A stretch of 34,987 bases of DNA, from positions 1-34,987 of the forward strand of contig JARGGA010000004.1 of NCBI GenBank assembly GCA_029210805.1, read 5' to 3'. Below, one piece after another: positions 1-9,354 of this stretch (its first letter is position 1; each line of letters starts with the position of its first letter). Origin of the DNA: Candidatus Thorarchaeota archaeon (lineage in GTDB: Archaea > Asgardarchaeota > Thorarchaeia > Thorarchaeales > Thorarchaeaceae). The position numbers were made by a program, and so were the translations under genes. Below the pieces are notes generated by a model. The model saw only the letters and a list, made by a program, of their open reading frames with translations, was not told the DNA's origin and searched no databases.

Positions 1-239
1 ACCGAACAACATCTTGGACTCGATGTCTAGGATTGTATAGGTTTCGGGAAACGGTGAAAATCAGGGAGCAACCACGATTTTCGCATCTGGAGGAGTTGGA
101 CCAATCCATGAAGACGAGTATGTCTGGGTTCTTAGATTTCTAGATGTAGCTGGACAAACCGAAGGTAGGTTGAGAATCTCATTACGTGTTGTCATTACTG
201 CCCAAGGCAGATGATGAAAATAAAAAGGATGGAATACAC

Positions 240-770
240 ATGTCAGCGAAGACAGGAAATGTGGAAGAAGAAAGAGAATCATTTCAGCTAGGGGGATTGG
301 AATATGCAATGTTCGCGTTGCTATTCTTTGTACTTCCGTTTGGTCTTGAAATTCGAACATTGGAACTCGGTAGGTATGAGAGCATTCTTCTGTCCTTTGG
401 ATATTGGACTGTGTTCAGCTCCCAAGGAATAACTGTAGAACTGCCCTATTGGTCAAACATCTCAGCTTTCTGGGTTTTCCTATACTACATGGGTATGCAA
501 CTGGTCTTTGTGTATGCACTCAAAAAACACTACGATGGAAAGGTATCAAGGAAATCGACCCTCATATTTGGAGTAGTAAGCACATTTCCGGGATTGTTGC
601 CATTCGTTACTGGTGCACTGATCATATTCGTCATTCAGGGACCTCCATATTTTATTGCTTTATTTCTTACCTTCTCTCTCCCCGCACTTTTTGGATTGTG
701 GATATTGAAATCCAAACCATCACCCATACATACAACGTGGGTAGACGAATCGCAATCGGAACAATGGTAG
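240..770 (+). CDS. multi-pass membrane protein of unknown function
   Basis: ORF with several hydrophobic segments; ATG at 240 (MSAKTGN...) preferred over the upstream GTG at 186; similar layout to the next ORF. Confidence 0.6.
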   Translation: MSAKTGNVEEERESFQLGGLEYAMFALLFFVLPFGLEIRTLELGRYESILLSFGYWTVFSSQGITVELPYWSNISAFWVFLYYMGMQLVFVYALKKHYDGKVSRKSTLIFGVVSTFPGLLPFVTGALIIFVIQGPPYFIALFLTFSLPALFGLWILKSKPSPIHTTWVDESQSEQW

Positions 771-852
771 GAAACGCCTGCGAATGGAACACCAAAGACA
801 TGAGTGAAATGGTTATGACCCAAAAATCAATCGAAGTGATAATCTCGGATGA

Positions 853-1338
853 ATGGAGGCTGACATAATGGAGATAGAGGCATTCACTAGAAGGCAAGTG
901 GCATATCTCATGACGGTCTTGACACTTATAGTACCATTTGGTGTATTCTGGCAAGGAGCCAGAAGTGGCAATGTTCAAACCGCCATTTACTCGATGATAT
1001 GGGTTCTTAGACTTGTACACGGTGAGTTCTACTCTTTTCACGCATTCGACCTCACATACTCGTTCACAGCGGTGACAAACGGTGTCTTTAGCATTCTCTT
1101 TGCAATTCAGGTCGTGCGTTGCTTCAAAGGAGATGCCTCAAGAAGAATTGCATACGTACTGGGAGTTCTTACCATGCTCATTCCAGTAGGTCTGGGTGTT
1201 CCCTTGATGTTCAGCGCACTTGAACAATATGAGATATTGCTCTACATGGGACCAGTTCCTATTCAGCTAATTATAGGGATACAACTTCTTCGGAAAACAG
1301 AACCAGTAACGGTAACTGCTCCTTGGAAAGAAGCCTAA
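853..1338 (+). CDS. multi-pass membrane protein of unknown function, probable relative of the upstream gene
   Basis: 161-aa ORF, about 4 hydrophobic segments, same strand and similar architecture as 240-770. Confidence 0.6.
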   Translation: MEADIMEIEAFTRRQVAYLMTVLTLIVPFGVFWQGARSGNVQTAIYSMIWVLRLVHGEFYSFHAFDLTYSFTAVTNGVFSILFAIQVVRCFKGDASRRIAYVLGVLTMLIPVGLGVPLMFSALEQYEILLYMGPVPIQLIIGIQLLRKTEPVTVTAPWKEA

Positions 1339-1353
1339 GACGCAACAAGGTGG

Positions 1354-1377
1354 TTCTATTGGATCAACCCAATAGAA
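1354..1377. terminator. stem-loop downstream of the membrane protein gene (possible 3'-end hairpin)
   Basis: TTCTATTGG-ATCAAC-CCAATAGAA, perfect 9-bp stem with 6-nt loop just after the stop codon; a T-rich stretch follows at ~1391. Confidence 0.3.
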
Positions 1378-1587
1378 TAGAAAGAAATCATTTTTGAATC
1401 GTGCAACCTAACATTGAAAGGTGTGGCCGGAGGAGTGTCTTGACCGGTTGATTTACTGTTTTGCATCTATATGGAAGTTTCTTTCAGTTGAGGTTCACTC
1501 ACCTTCTGAGGAACAGGTCAGAAGTCTGTCTGTCTGTCGCTTAACCTTATTACAGACAACCATTCCGTGAGATAAATAGGTGCACAG

Positions 1588-2456
1588 ATGAAAGTTGAAG
1601 GCTATTGGCTGGCTTCTGGTATTCTTGGAGTGACTGGTTCTGTCATGCAGCGTGTGCGTGATGCCGGTGCTGATGCCATCGTCACAAAGTCAATAGGATG
1701 GATTCCTAGAAAAGGACATTCAGGACCGGTCCTAACAACTTCTCATGGTGGACTGTTGAATGCAGTTGGTCTTACCAATCCCGGTATTGACATGTTTGAA
1801 AGTGAGGTTGTCGCTCTAAAAGAAGCAGGAGTGTCAGTAGTGTTGAGTATCTTTGGTTCGTCCGTAGAGGAAGTAACCAAAGTTGCTGAAAAAGGGATTA
1901 GTTACGGACCGGATGCCATTGAACTGAATCTATCTTGCCCCCATGCAGAAATTGCGCAAATTGCACACAATCCAGAACTAACTTTTGAATATGTCAGTGC
2001 TGTAAAAGATGTTGTCAACTGCAAGGTCTTTGCCAAACTAACTCCCAACGCCTCGGATTATGTATCAGTAGGCAAGGCTGCTGAAAGGCAGGAGCCGATG
2101 CCATTGTGGCTATCAATACTGTGAGGGCTATGAAAATCGATATCCATCAACAACGTCCGGTGCTTGGGAACAAATTGGGAGGGTTATCAGGACCCCCGAT
2201 ATTTCCTATTGCGATACGATGTGTCTATGATCTCCATAAGGCATTAGATGTGCCAATAATTGGTGTTGGTGGTGTAGCAACATGGGAAGATGCAGTGGAG
2301 ATGCATCTTGCTGGGGCGAGTGCGATTCAGATTGGAACGGCTTTGTTGGACGGTATGCATGTTTTTGAAAAAGTAAAGGAAGGAGTGCAAAACTATCTTC
2401 AAGAAAAGGGATACTCCAAAGTGTCGGATATTGTAGGACTTGCTGGGAGGGAATGA
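1588..2456 (+). pseudogene. pyrD: dihydroorotate dehydrogenase catalytic subunit (PyrD), split by an apparent 1-nt deletion
   Basis: ORF 1588-2124 carries the N-terminal part (ELNLSCPHAE, KLTPNASDYVSVGKAAE); ORF 2106-2456 carries the C-terminal part (AINTVRAMKIDI, LGGLSGPPIFPIAIR, IGVGGVATWEDAVEMHLAGASAIQIGTAL). The reading frame changes in GCTGCTGAAAGGCAGGAGCC at ~2083-2090. Confidence 0.85.
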
Positions 2457-3280
2457 TTGTGGATGTAGAGAAGCTAATGGGTTCACCTAGTTCAGTCCAG
2501 ATAACTGAGGTAACTAAAGAAAATAGCTCGACAACCTCTTTGCGATTCGAGTTACCAACCGCTATCAAACACATTGAAGCCGGACAATTTGTAATGGTGT
2601 GGGTTCCGGGAATTGATGAGATCCCTATGAGCGTTTCATATTGGAAGGCTCCGGAGGTTGAGATAACAGTCAAATCAATTGGCGAAGCAACTGAAAATCT
2701 ATGCAAATTGAAGAAAGGGGATTGGATTGGGATTCGAGGTCCTTTTGGGAAGAGCTTCTCATCCGATTCGAACAATGCACTTCTTGTTGGGGGAGGCATT
2801 GGAATTGCACCGCTTCGGCCACTTGTATACAATCTGCTTGAAAAATCAACCAAGGTTACTCTACTAATTGCGGCTAAAACAAAGGAAGAACTAGTGATGT
2901 ACGACTTCAAGGAATCTTCCAATCTTGGGTTTTCACTAAGACTAGCAACGGATGATGGATCAGCAGGATACAAGGGGTTCGCTACTGAGGCAGTTCATGA
3001 TATCATCAATGAGAATGCCTTTGATAGAATGTACACATGTGGCCCTGAGCTCATGATGAAGGGGCTTCATACGATTGCAAAGGAGAACGGGATTGCTTTC
3101 GAAGCGTCACTTGAACGCTATATGAAATGTGGATGCGGGCTATGTGGAACATGCGGTATGGACCCGAATGGTGAACTGGTATGCATAGATGGACCTGTAT
3201 TTTCTGGTAACCAGCTTGCCAAAATGGAAGACTTTGGCCAATCTTATCGTGACTCGACTGGAAAAAGAATGCAATATTGA
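2453..3280 (+). CDS. pyrK: dihydroorotate dehydrogenase electron transfer subunit (PyrK-like, FAD/2Fe-2S)
   Basis: Ferredoxin-reductase-like fold (GGGIGIAPLRPL) and C-terminal Cys cluster CGCGLCGTC...C; ATGA overlap with pyrD. Confidence 0.88.
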   Translation: MIVDVEKLMGSPSSVQITEVTKENSSTTSLRFELPTAIKHIEAGQFVMVWVPGIDEIPMSVSYWKAPEVEITVKSIGEATENLCKLKKGDWIGIRGPFGKSFSSDSNNALLVGGGIGIAPLRPLVYNLLEKSTKVTLLIAAKTKEELVMYDFKESSNLGFSLRLATDDGSAGYKGFATEAVHDIINENAFDRMYTCGPELMMKGLHTIAKENGIAFEASLERYMKCGCGLCGTCGMDPNGELVCIDGPVFSGNQLAKMEDFGQSYRDSTGKRMQY

Positions 3281-3291
3281 ATAGACGAGGT

Positions 3292-3453
3292 CTATTTCTT
3301 GACTCCCACGACCTGTCCTTTCACGAATCTTTTCACGTAATTGTTCTTGTTGCGAATGCGTGGAATTGGTGTGTGTCGCTCACGGCCTCTTACCTTAGGA
3401 GTTGATTCTCTGACCTTTCCGGCCTTTGTTAGTGATCCATGTGAGCCTGGCAT
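3292..3453 (-). CDS. ribosomal protein S30e
   Basis: MPGSHGSLTKAGKVRESTPKV...NNYVKRFV matches the S30e signature (HGSLARAGKV..TPKV...RR..YNRRFV). Confidence 0.85.
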   Translation of the reverse strand: MPGSHGSLTKAGKVRESTPKVRGRERHTPIPRIRNKNNYVKRFVKGQVVGVKK

Positions 3454-3530
3454 ATTGATTTCCTCAAATAGCGATTCCAAACCATTCGAATATAAACATA
3501 TTCAATGGACGGTGTCTTTGGACTCGTTTT

Positions 3531-5552
3531 TCACTCTTTGACGCTGTCTGCGCGATACTCTTCTACAATACCAATCAGTTGTTTCTCGCTTCGTTGGCGG
3601 GCCTTCTCTTTGGCATCTATCATAAAGTTCTGCATCTGCTTCTCGAACTTCTTTCGGCTAATGAAAGCAAACTCGTCTATTCGTTGCAGTTCTACTGATT
3701 CTGCATCTATAACAGGAATGACTGCTTCAATTAGAGCCTCGCCTGATAGGTGTGATATGGGGGTATCAATAATGACTGCACGAATTTCACGTTCGATTAG
3801 GAGGTTTGCTGTCTGGGGGCCAGCACCTGATGCATCTTCAAAGAGTACTATATCTCCAGGTCTTAATCCAACTTTTCGAAGATATTCTTCTATGCTCTCC
3901 CGTGTGAAGTGAGGTATTGTCTTAATTGCAAGCATGTCGCCTCGCATCTCAAGTCGTTTGACTCCAACCAGGCGGTCTAGTCGTTTCTCAAGCTGACGAA
4001 CTTGGTCACGTAGTTTCTCATCCTCACGTTTCACAGTCTTCAGTTCTGATGCCTTCTTCGTTACCTCTCTATCTCGTTTTACACGCCAATAGTTGTCACG
4101 ATTGATTATCTCAAGGCTTTGAGCTAGTTCGTCTTCTCTAAAACGAAGATATTCAATGAATCTATTTGCATCTTCTAGTTTCGCATCTAGACTCTCGTAA
4201 TCATCTTGTAAATCGTTGTACTTCTTCATCAGGGCATCATATCGATCTTGTGTCAGAGGTTCTTCAGACACTGGTTCTTCGGGGATGGGCTTAATTTCCT
4301 CAGATTCTTCATGAGTTATCTTGGAGATTGCCTCGGCCATTGGCATACCTCTGATTACTAGGGCTTTGAGGTGATTTCGATTGAGTTGGAGCTGTTCTTC
4401 ACGTATCTTTCGATCAATTTGATCCATTTTGGGTTTGATACTTCTGTACGCGTATACTGCGGCAGTCAATGCATCTCGTTCATGTGCGTTTCGAATCTTA
4501 GTGTGCTCAGAATATTCACGTGCAAGTTCCTGTTTATCAGAAACAGCAATGGGTCGCTCAGGAGTATATACTGATGCATTGATTGAACTGGCAATTTTCT
4601 CAACAAGGTTAGGGGCTTGGGGAACGTCGGATGCTACAAGGACTGGCATTCCCCTTTCGTATACTGTCTTAATGATATCAGCTCTTGTCAACCCTTTTCG
4701 ACTGATGAGAGTATGTATGCTTCCATTCAATGTAAGAAGACAGATTGCAGCAGTAGTGCCTGGGTCAATTCCAAGAATGAAGTACTTTGGCGCGGATTGC
4801 GTAGGAATGGCTTTTGGTTCAAGCGGAACGAACTCGGTTCGTTTGCGTACTGGAGATACTAACACATTAAAATCACCACCTCGGTTGCGTTCAACCATCG
4901 TGGTGATAGTAGGCAGTGGTGCATATGCTACAATTCGCGCACTTGCATAACCAAAGTCAGAAGCTCTGACATCGATATCGTAGTCAATTTGAGCGGTCTT
5001 AAGCGTACCTTCAATATGACGAGTCATCTGTTGAATCTCAGAATGTAATTTACGACGATATCTGTTGGCACTTTGTCCACCCTTTCCCATCTTCCGTCCA
5101 CGGGTTACCTTGACTTCGGTTTGTTCACTGAAGCATTCGACACTATGCCCTACTCCTAATCCCGCAAGCTTTGCGGAGATTATCGCAGCTTGTATTGGTG
5201 TTGCTTTGCCACGAAGAGGTATCTTGTAACGTCGTGCAAGCGTTTTGAGCGGAATTTGGCGTGGTGGGACTCCTGTGACTTGGACTATTCGTGTGGAGGG
5301 AGGTATTCTTTCTGCAAGACGATATAATGACGTACTATCTGGTACTATCTCAAAGATATTATCAGTACATAGCCACTTTGGCTCGATTTCCGACACAAGT
5401 CGAAGTAGAGCTCCTCTTGATATCTCCAAAAATTCATTTAACACAATACCATCTTTAACGATGGCACAAGCAAATTTTGGTGCAGTCTTGGATTTGGGAC
5501 TGTGTGATGGTAGTATGTCAAACCCAATGATGAATTCATTCTCATCACTCAT
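3531..5552 (-). CDS. DUF460 family protein with RNase H/RuvC-like domain and coiled coil
   Basis: FILGIDPGTTAAICLL...NAHERDALTAAVYAYRS plus a long coiled coil and a C-terminal domain; probable start MSDENEF at 5552. Confidence 0.75.
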   Translation of the reverse strand: MSDENEFIIGFDILPSHSPKSKTAPKFACAIVKDGIVLNEFLEISRGALLRLVSEIEPKWLCTDNIFEIVPDSTSLYRLAERIPPSTRIVQVTGVPPRQIPLKTLARRYKIPLRGKATPIQAAIISAKLAGLGVGHSVECFSEQTEVKVTRGRKMGKGGQSANRYRRKLHSEIQQMTRHIEGTLKTAQIDYDIDVRASDFGYASARIVAYAPLPTITTMVERNRGGDFNVLVSPVRKRTEFVPLEPKAIPTQSAPKYFILGIDPGTTAAICLLTLNGSIHTLISRKGLTRADIIKTVYERGMPVLVASDVPQAPNLVEKIASSINASVYTPERPIAVSDKQELAREYSEHTKIRNAHERDALTAAVYAYRSIKPKMDQIDRKIREEQLQLNRNHLKALVIRGMPMAEAISKITHEESEEIKPIPEEPVSEEPLTQDRYDALMKKYNDLQDDYESLDAKLEDANRFIEYLRFREDELAQSLEIINRDNYWRVKRDREVTKKASELKTVKREDEKLRDQVRQLEKRLDRLVGVKRLEMRGDMLAIKTIPHFTRESIEEYLRKVGLRPGDIVLFEDASGAGPQTANLLIEREIRAVIIDTPISHLSGEALIEAVIPVIDAESVELQRIDEFAFISRKKFEKQMQNFMIDAKEKARQRSEKQLIGIVEEYRADSVKE

Positions 5553-5682
5553 AGTACTGCACTCAATGATGATTTCTCGGTGTGCGCTATAAGCATTAAC
5601 ATGAGACCATTGGAAAGTCCAATTTTGATGATTGCTAAACAACAACTATAATAAACCGAAGTTTGAACGAAAGCTTCACTTG

Positions 5683-5976
5683 ATGCGAGGTGTGACTTTG
5701 TCAGAAACCCAAGAACTAAGTAACGACGACGAGATCCTTCGAATTGGCCGTGCGCTCTCATCAGGAACACGCCTGAAGATTCTCAAATTGCTCCTTAACG
5801 GAGAGAAAGACGTAACACGAGTAGCAACCCACCTCGGAGGCACTGAGGCAAACGCTAGCGCTCAGATTAAGATTCTATTTGAAGCAGGTCTATTGGAATG
5901 CCGATATGAGCCTGGTCAACATGGATTGAAGAAGATTTCAAAGACTAAGGTCAAAAGAATCATCATTGACCTGTAG
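5683..5976 (+). CDS. ArsR-like winged-helix transcriptional regulator
   Basis: LSSGTRLKILKLLLNGEKDVTRVATHLGGTEANASAQIKILFEAGLLE typical wHTH; start MRGVT at 5683. Confidence 0.7.
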   Translation: MRGVTLSETQELSNDDEILRIGRALSSGTRLKILKLLLNGEKDVTRVATHLGGTEANASAQIKILFEAGLLECRYEPGQHGLKKISKTKVKRIIIDL

Positions 5977-6023
5977 TGTGAGCTATTATCTAGCTCACCA
6001 TCATTTTCATAGCCCATCAAAAT

Positions 6024-6596
6024 TCATTTTACGAGATGGACTTGCCATCTTTTGATTCGTCTGAGGATATTGTCTCTTTCTTCAGGACGTATACTACGCC
6101 TACCTCTCGCCCGAAGGAATTTGAGAACAATGTCCATATCGCGCGAAACTTTCTCATTTGGAGTAGAGGTAGTTATCAGTTCGTCTTTTGCTGATTGGAG
6201 ATACTCTGCAATTACTTCTGCAGGAGAATCACCAGTTCTCAATTCATGAGTTATTGGATCTAAGAGGTGAGAAACTCTAACATCTGATGGGGGAGAGGCT
6301 TCATCTGCTGATGGAGAAATTGTTTCAGTGGTATCGTTCTTAGTGTCTGGAAGAATAGATGTTTCTTTTTCAGAGTGTGTTTTCTCAGGTACCGGCGTTG
6401 TTATTGAAACAGGTGCGATAGGCGATTCATTTACCTTTGAAAATAGAGGTAAAACTGAACCAGTCTCTACTGGGATAACGCGATGGTCGAGGTGTGTTCG
6501 TAATTCTCTGAGCTGGTCAAATAGCTCTACTAATCGTGCCTGCATATTATCGATGATTTGGTGAATTTCATCTACGTCCTTACTTGGTTCAGACAT
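6024..6596 (-). CDS. hypothetical protein: N-terminal coiled coil, low-complexity linker, basic C-terminal domain
   Basis: ORF downstream of herA on the same strand; start MSEPSK at 6596. Confidence 0.6.
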   Translation of the reverse strand: MSEPSKDVDEIHQIIDNMQARLVELFDQLRELRTHLDHRVIPVETGSVLPLFSKVNESPIAPVSITTPVPEKTHSEKETSILPDTKNDTTETISPSADEASPPSDVRVSHLLDPITHELRTGDSPAEVIAEYLQSAKDELITTSTPNEKVSRDMDIVLKFLRARGRRSIRPEERDNILRRIKRWQVHLVK

Positions 6597-6669
6597 TGAC
6601 CTGTTAGTCCCCACTAATCATTCCCATGTTTTTGACTTATCATATTATTGATTACGAATACCAGAAAAC

Positions 6670-8187
6670 CTACTTCTTTTCCGCTTTTCTTATTGCTTCA
6701 GTAAGATTTGCGGCCATTCCTTGTGGTTCAAACCGTCTGGTTCTGATTTTCACAAAAGTTGGTACAGATACAGTTTCACCAACAAACAATGCCTCACCAA
6801 CCTCCAATGTGGTAATTGCATTCAATGAGGCGCGATCAATACCCTCACTCGACCTTCCTATATGGTCTAAATCATAGGGGTTTGTGCATCTTAGAATTGC
6901 TTGGTTGCTGCATTGACTCAGGACTGTCGTCGATAGCTTCACAGGCCGTTGTGTTATCAGGCATAGCAATGCAAAGAACTTTCTACCTTCTCTTGCAATG
7001 GTTTCAATTCGTGCTTTTGGTAGTGCTAGCTCTTGCCGGCTTTCTGGACAAAACTGATGTGATTCCTCTAGAACCAATAGAAATGGTGGGATTCTTCCCT
7101 GACGACGATAATAAAGCAGCTCTCCAGCCAAATGGGAGACAATAATTTGCTTCTTCTTAAGACTAACAAAGTCACTCAGATCAATCAAAGTGATTTTTCC
7201 AGGACGTATTATGTCTATAATCTCTGGAGAGGCCTCCTTACCGAAGAGACCCGTGTCTTCAAGGGTGATAAGCCATCCAACTAAAGCTTCTCTAGTGTTC
7301 TTGCTAATTGTTTCATCGTCTTTTACCAAGTTAATGATATCAGTAATTGTGTATCCATCTTTGAATCGAGTACGGATGTCGGATATTGAACGACGTAAAT
7401 CGCGTATCTGTACACCTGACATCCCTGCGATATAAGAGCTGAATGATTCTGCACTAAGAGAATGGACAGGAATTTGAATATGGGAACCTCGAATGTGTTC
7501 TACCTCGAATGCGCCCTCTGGAAGTCCTAGACTCTTTGGATCGACATCTTTGAGGTAGGAGTATTCTCCATGAACGTCCACGACTACTACACTAAGACGA
7601 CCTGTATCCTGAGACCTGGACAATATTTCTTCTAACATCACTGATACGAAGTAGCTTTTTCCAGCACCTGACATTGCCAAGATTGCTAGATGTTTGGAGA
7701 GCAATCGGTCAATTGAAGCTCTAAATTCCAAGTTATGGTTTGCTACCGTTCCAAGTTTCAGACCTTCATCCATATCTAGTTTGAGGAATTTTGCTAACAT
7801 TTCTTCATCTGCCCGTGTAACAATCGCTCCTGGAGATACTGTGGTATAAGGTCGAACTGTGCGTCCTTCTATCCAAAAGCCCACCACACGGGTTTGTGCG
7901 ATTGTATACTGCCAACGATTAGTCGGGAATATCGATCGTAAAGGCTCACCCCTTGATTGGTATTCTCTCACAGCCTCAGCATGCTGGAAGTATCGGTTAG
8001 TACGAACTAGGTCCTGTACTCTCGCAACAACAAGACCAAATTCAGCTTCAATAGTTACAAATTCACCACGGCGAACTGTGGTTTCATTGGTCCCCCCTTC
8101 CAAAACAAAGGAGAATTCAGAGACATTGGGACCTTCATTGGTACAAACTACCGTCCCAAGTTGATGTCTTTGTTGATGTGATTCCAT
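6670..8187 (-). CDS. herA: HerA-type DNA translocase/helicase
   Basis: Walker A MSGAGKSYFVSVMLEE, VVDVHGEY, LEESHQFCP, ITQRPVKLS; adjacent to NurA. Confidence 0.9.
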   Translation of the reverse strand: MESHQQRHQLGTVVCTNEGPNVSEFSFVLEGGTNETTVRRGEFVTIEAEFGLVVARVQDLVRTNRYFQHAEAVREYQSRGEPLRSIFPTNRWQYTIAQTRVVGFWIEGRTVRPYTTVSPGAIVTRADEEMLAKFLKLDMDEGLKLGTVANHNLEFRASIDRLLSKHLAILAMSGAGKSYFVSVMLEEILSRSQDTGRLSVVVVDVHGEYSYLKDVDPKSLGLPEGAFEVEHIRGSHIQIPVHSLSAESFSSYIAGMSGVQIRDLRRSISDIRTRFKDGYTITDIINLVKDDETISKNTREALVGWLITLEDTGLFGKEASPEIIDIIRPGKITLIDLSDFVSLKKKQIIVSHLAGELLYYRRQGRIPPFLLVLEESHQFCPESRQELALPKARIETIAREGRKFFALLCLITQRPVKLSTTVLSQCSNQAILRCTNPYDLDHIGRSSEGIDRASLNAITTLEVGEALFVGETVSVPTFVKIRTRRFEPQGMAANLTEAIRKAEKK

Positions 8188-8190
8188 TAT

Positions 8191-9354
8191 TTAGCCTCCA
8201 AAGGGGTTTCTTGATCTTCGTTTCTCAAGGGTTGAATAAGTGAGTCCTGAGAGAGCCATTAGGCGATCGATGATGAGGCGGGCCTCATTGTTACTAATTC
8301 GGGCACGAGCATCAGCCTCAACAATAGGACTTGGTAGCCCGTACTCAGGATGTTGATATGACAGCGGAAGTATTGCTGACAGAGTTCGATTGAGCTGTTG
8401 AATGCCTTCTTCTCCATCTGATTTGACCATAATTTCAACGCGTAGCGGTAAGTCATCCCTTGCAGTCTTCAGATAAGTTACCCAAATTTTGGATGCGTAG
8501 ACACCTAAATCATTATGCAGCGAGTTTGAATTCTGAGGAAGTTCACCAGAATATCGGAATGCAAAGGTCCGTTCACCCTCCTCAAGAAACGTGTCCAGCA
8601 AATCTCCGTCTCTTGATACTTTTAGAAGCCATCGATAGTCAACACCCTGCATTAGTTCATAGATTGCAGGGTCTCTTAGGATATGAGGAAGGATATCGCC
8701 CAGTGTGTTTACTATTCTTGTAGAACGACTGTCCTTCACTATTCCAACCAACGTTGTCTGTTTCTTTGCTATCTTATTGTAGAGCTGCCTATATAGGGCC
8801 AATACTTCTTGAAATTTATCATGTGCTACAGTACCAGGGGGAGGGCGATCGCGAGGGTGATAAAACAGACTGCCATCTACGAGAATAATATCTGTATGAA
8901 ATTGATCAAGGGCAGAAATTGTTACTTTTAGCTCTGCGGCCATACGCTCCAAAGATGCCAACTGATCAAGTTCAGGACCAGACATAGAAAGCAGAACTAA
9001 TCGTGCATTTGGTTCTGGGAATGCGTCTGGATAGAATTCTACCAAAGGTCCTTCGGTCGACATAAATTCGAAAACTACCGCAACCGCACGAGTAAGCAAT
9101 AAATCCATAGACCTGAACCGTTTTCGTATGAGCCCACCATCCACACCAGCAATTTTCAGACCGTCTAGGCGAACTGGTGTGATTTGGGTTATGAACTGAG
9201 ATTCAACAGCGTCAGAGGTGAGAGCCGGAAAGCGGCTCAATTCTATTTTTTTCTTAATCTCATTCATTACATTTCCAAAACGTGCTCTTGTGACCTCAAC
9301 TCTCTCTATTTCTTCCACCAGAAGGGAGAGCATTTTATCGAGGTTCTTGTCCAC
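8191..9354 (-). CDS. nurA: NurA 5'-3' nuclease
   Basis: IAGVDGGLIRKRF, DIILVDGSLFYHP, VGIVKDSRST are NurA-domain motifs; next to herA. Confidence 0.88.
   Translation of the reverse strand: MDKNLDKMLSLLVEEIERVEVTRARFGNVMNEIKKKIELSRFPALTSDAVESQFITQITPVRLDGLKIAGVDGGLIRKRFRSMDLLLTRAVAVVFEFMSTEGPLVEFYPDAFPEPNARLVLLSMSGPELDQLASLERMAAELKVTISALDQFHTDIILVDGSLFYHPRDRPPPGTVAHDKFQEVLALYRQLYNKIAKKQTTLVGIVKDSRSTRIVNTLGDILPHILRDPAIYELMQGVDYRWLLKVSRDGDLLDTFLEEGERTFAFRYSGELPQNSNSLHNDLGVYASKIWVTYLKTARDDLPLRVEIMVKSDGEEGIQQLNRTLSAILPLSYQHPEYGLPSPIVEADARARISNNEARLIIDRLMALSGLTYSTLEKRRSRNPFGG

Noticed and set aside
61-360. Numerous antisense or alternate-frame ORFs of 60-135 aa in the track (e.g. 61-360, 2206-2973, 4429-4950, 24414-24821)
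   Set aside because: They lie opposite or out of frame with strongly recognised genes and show no family motifs, so they are treated as spurious.
1524-1538. Short tandem repeat GTCTGTCTGTCTGTC upstream of pyrD
   Set aside because: Under four full units of a tetranucleotide; too short to claim a functional repeat.
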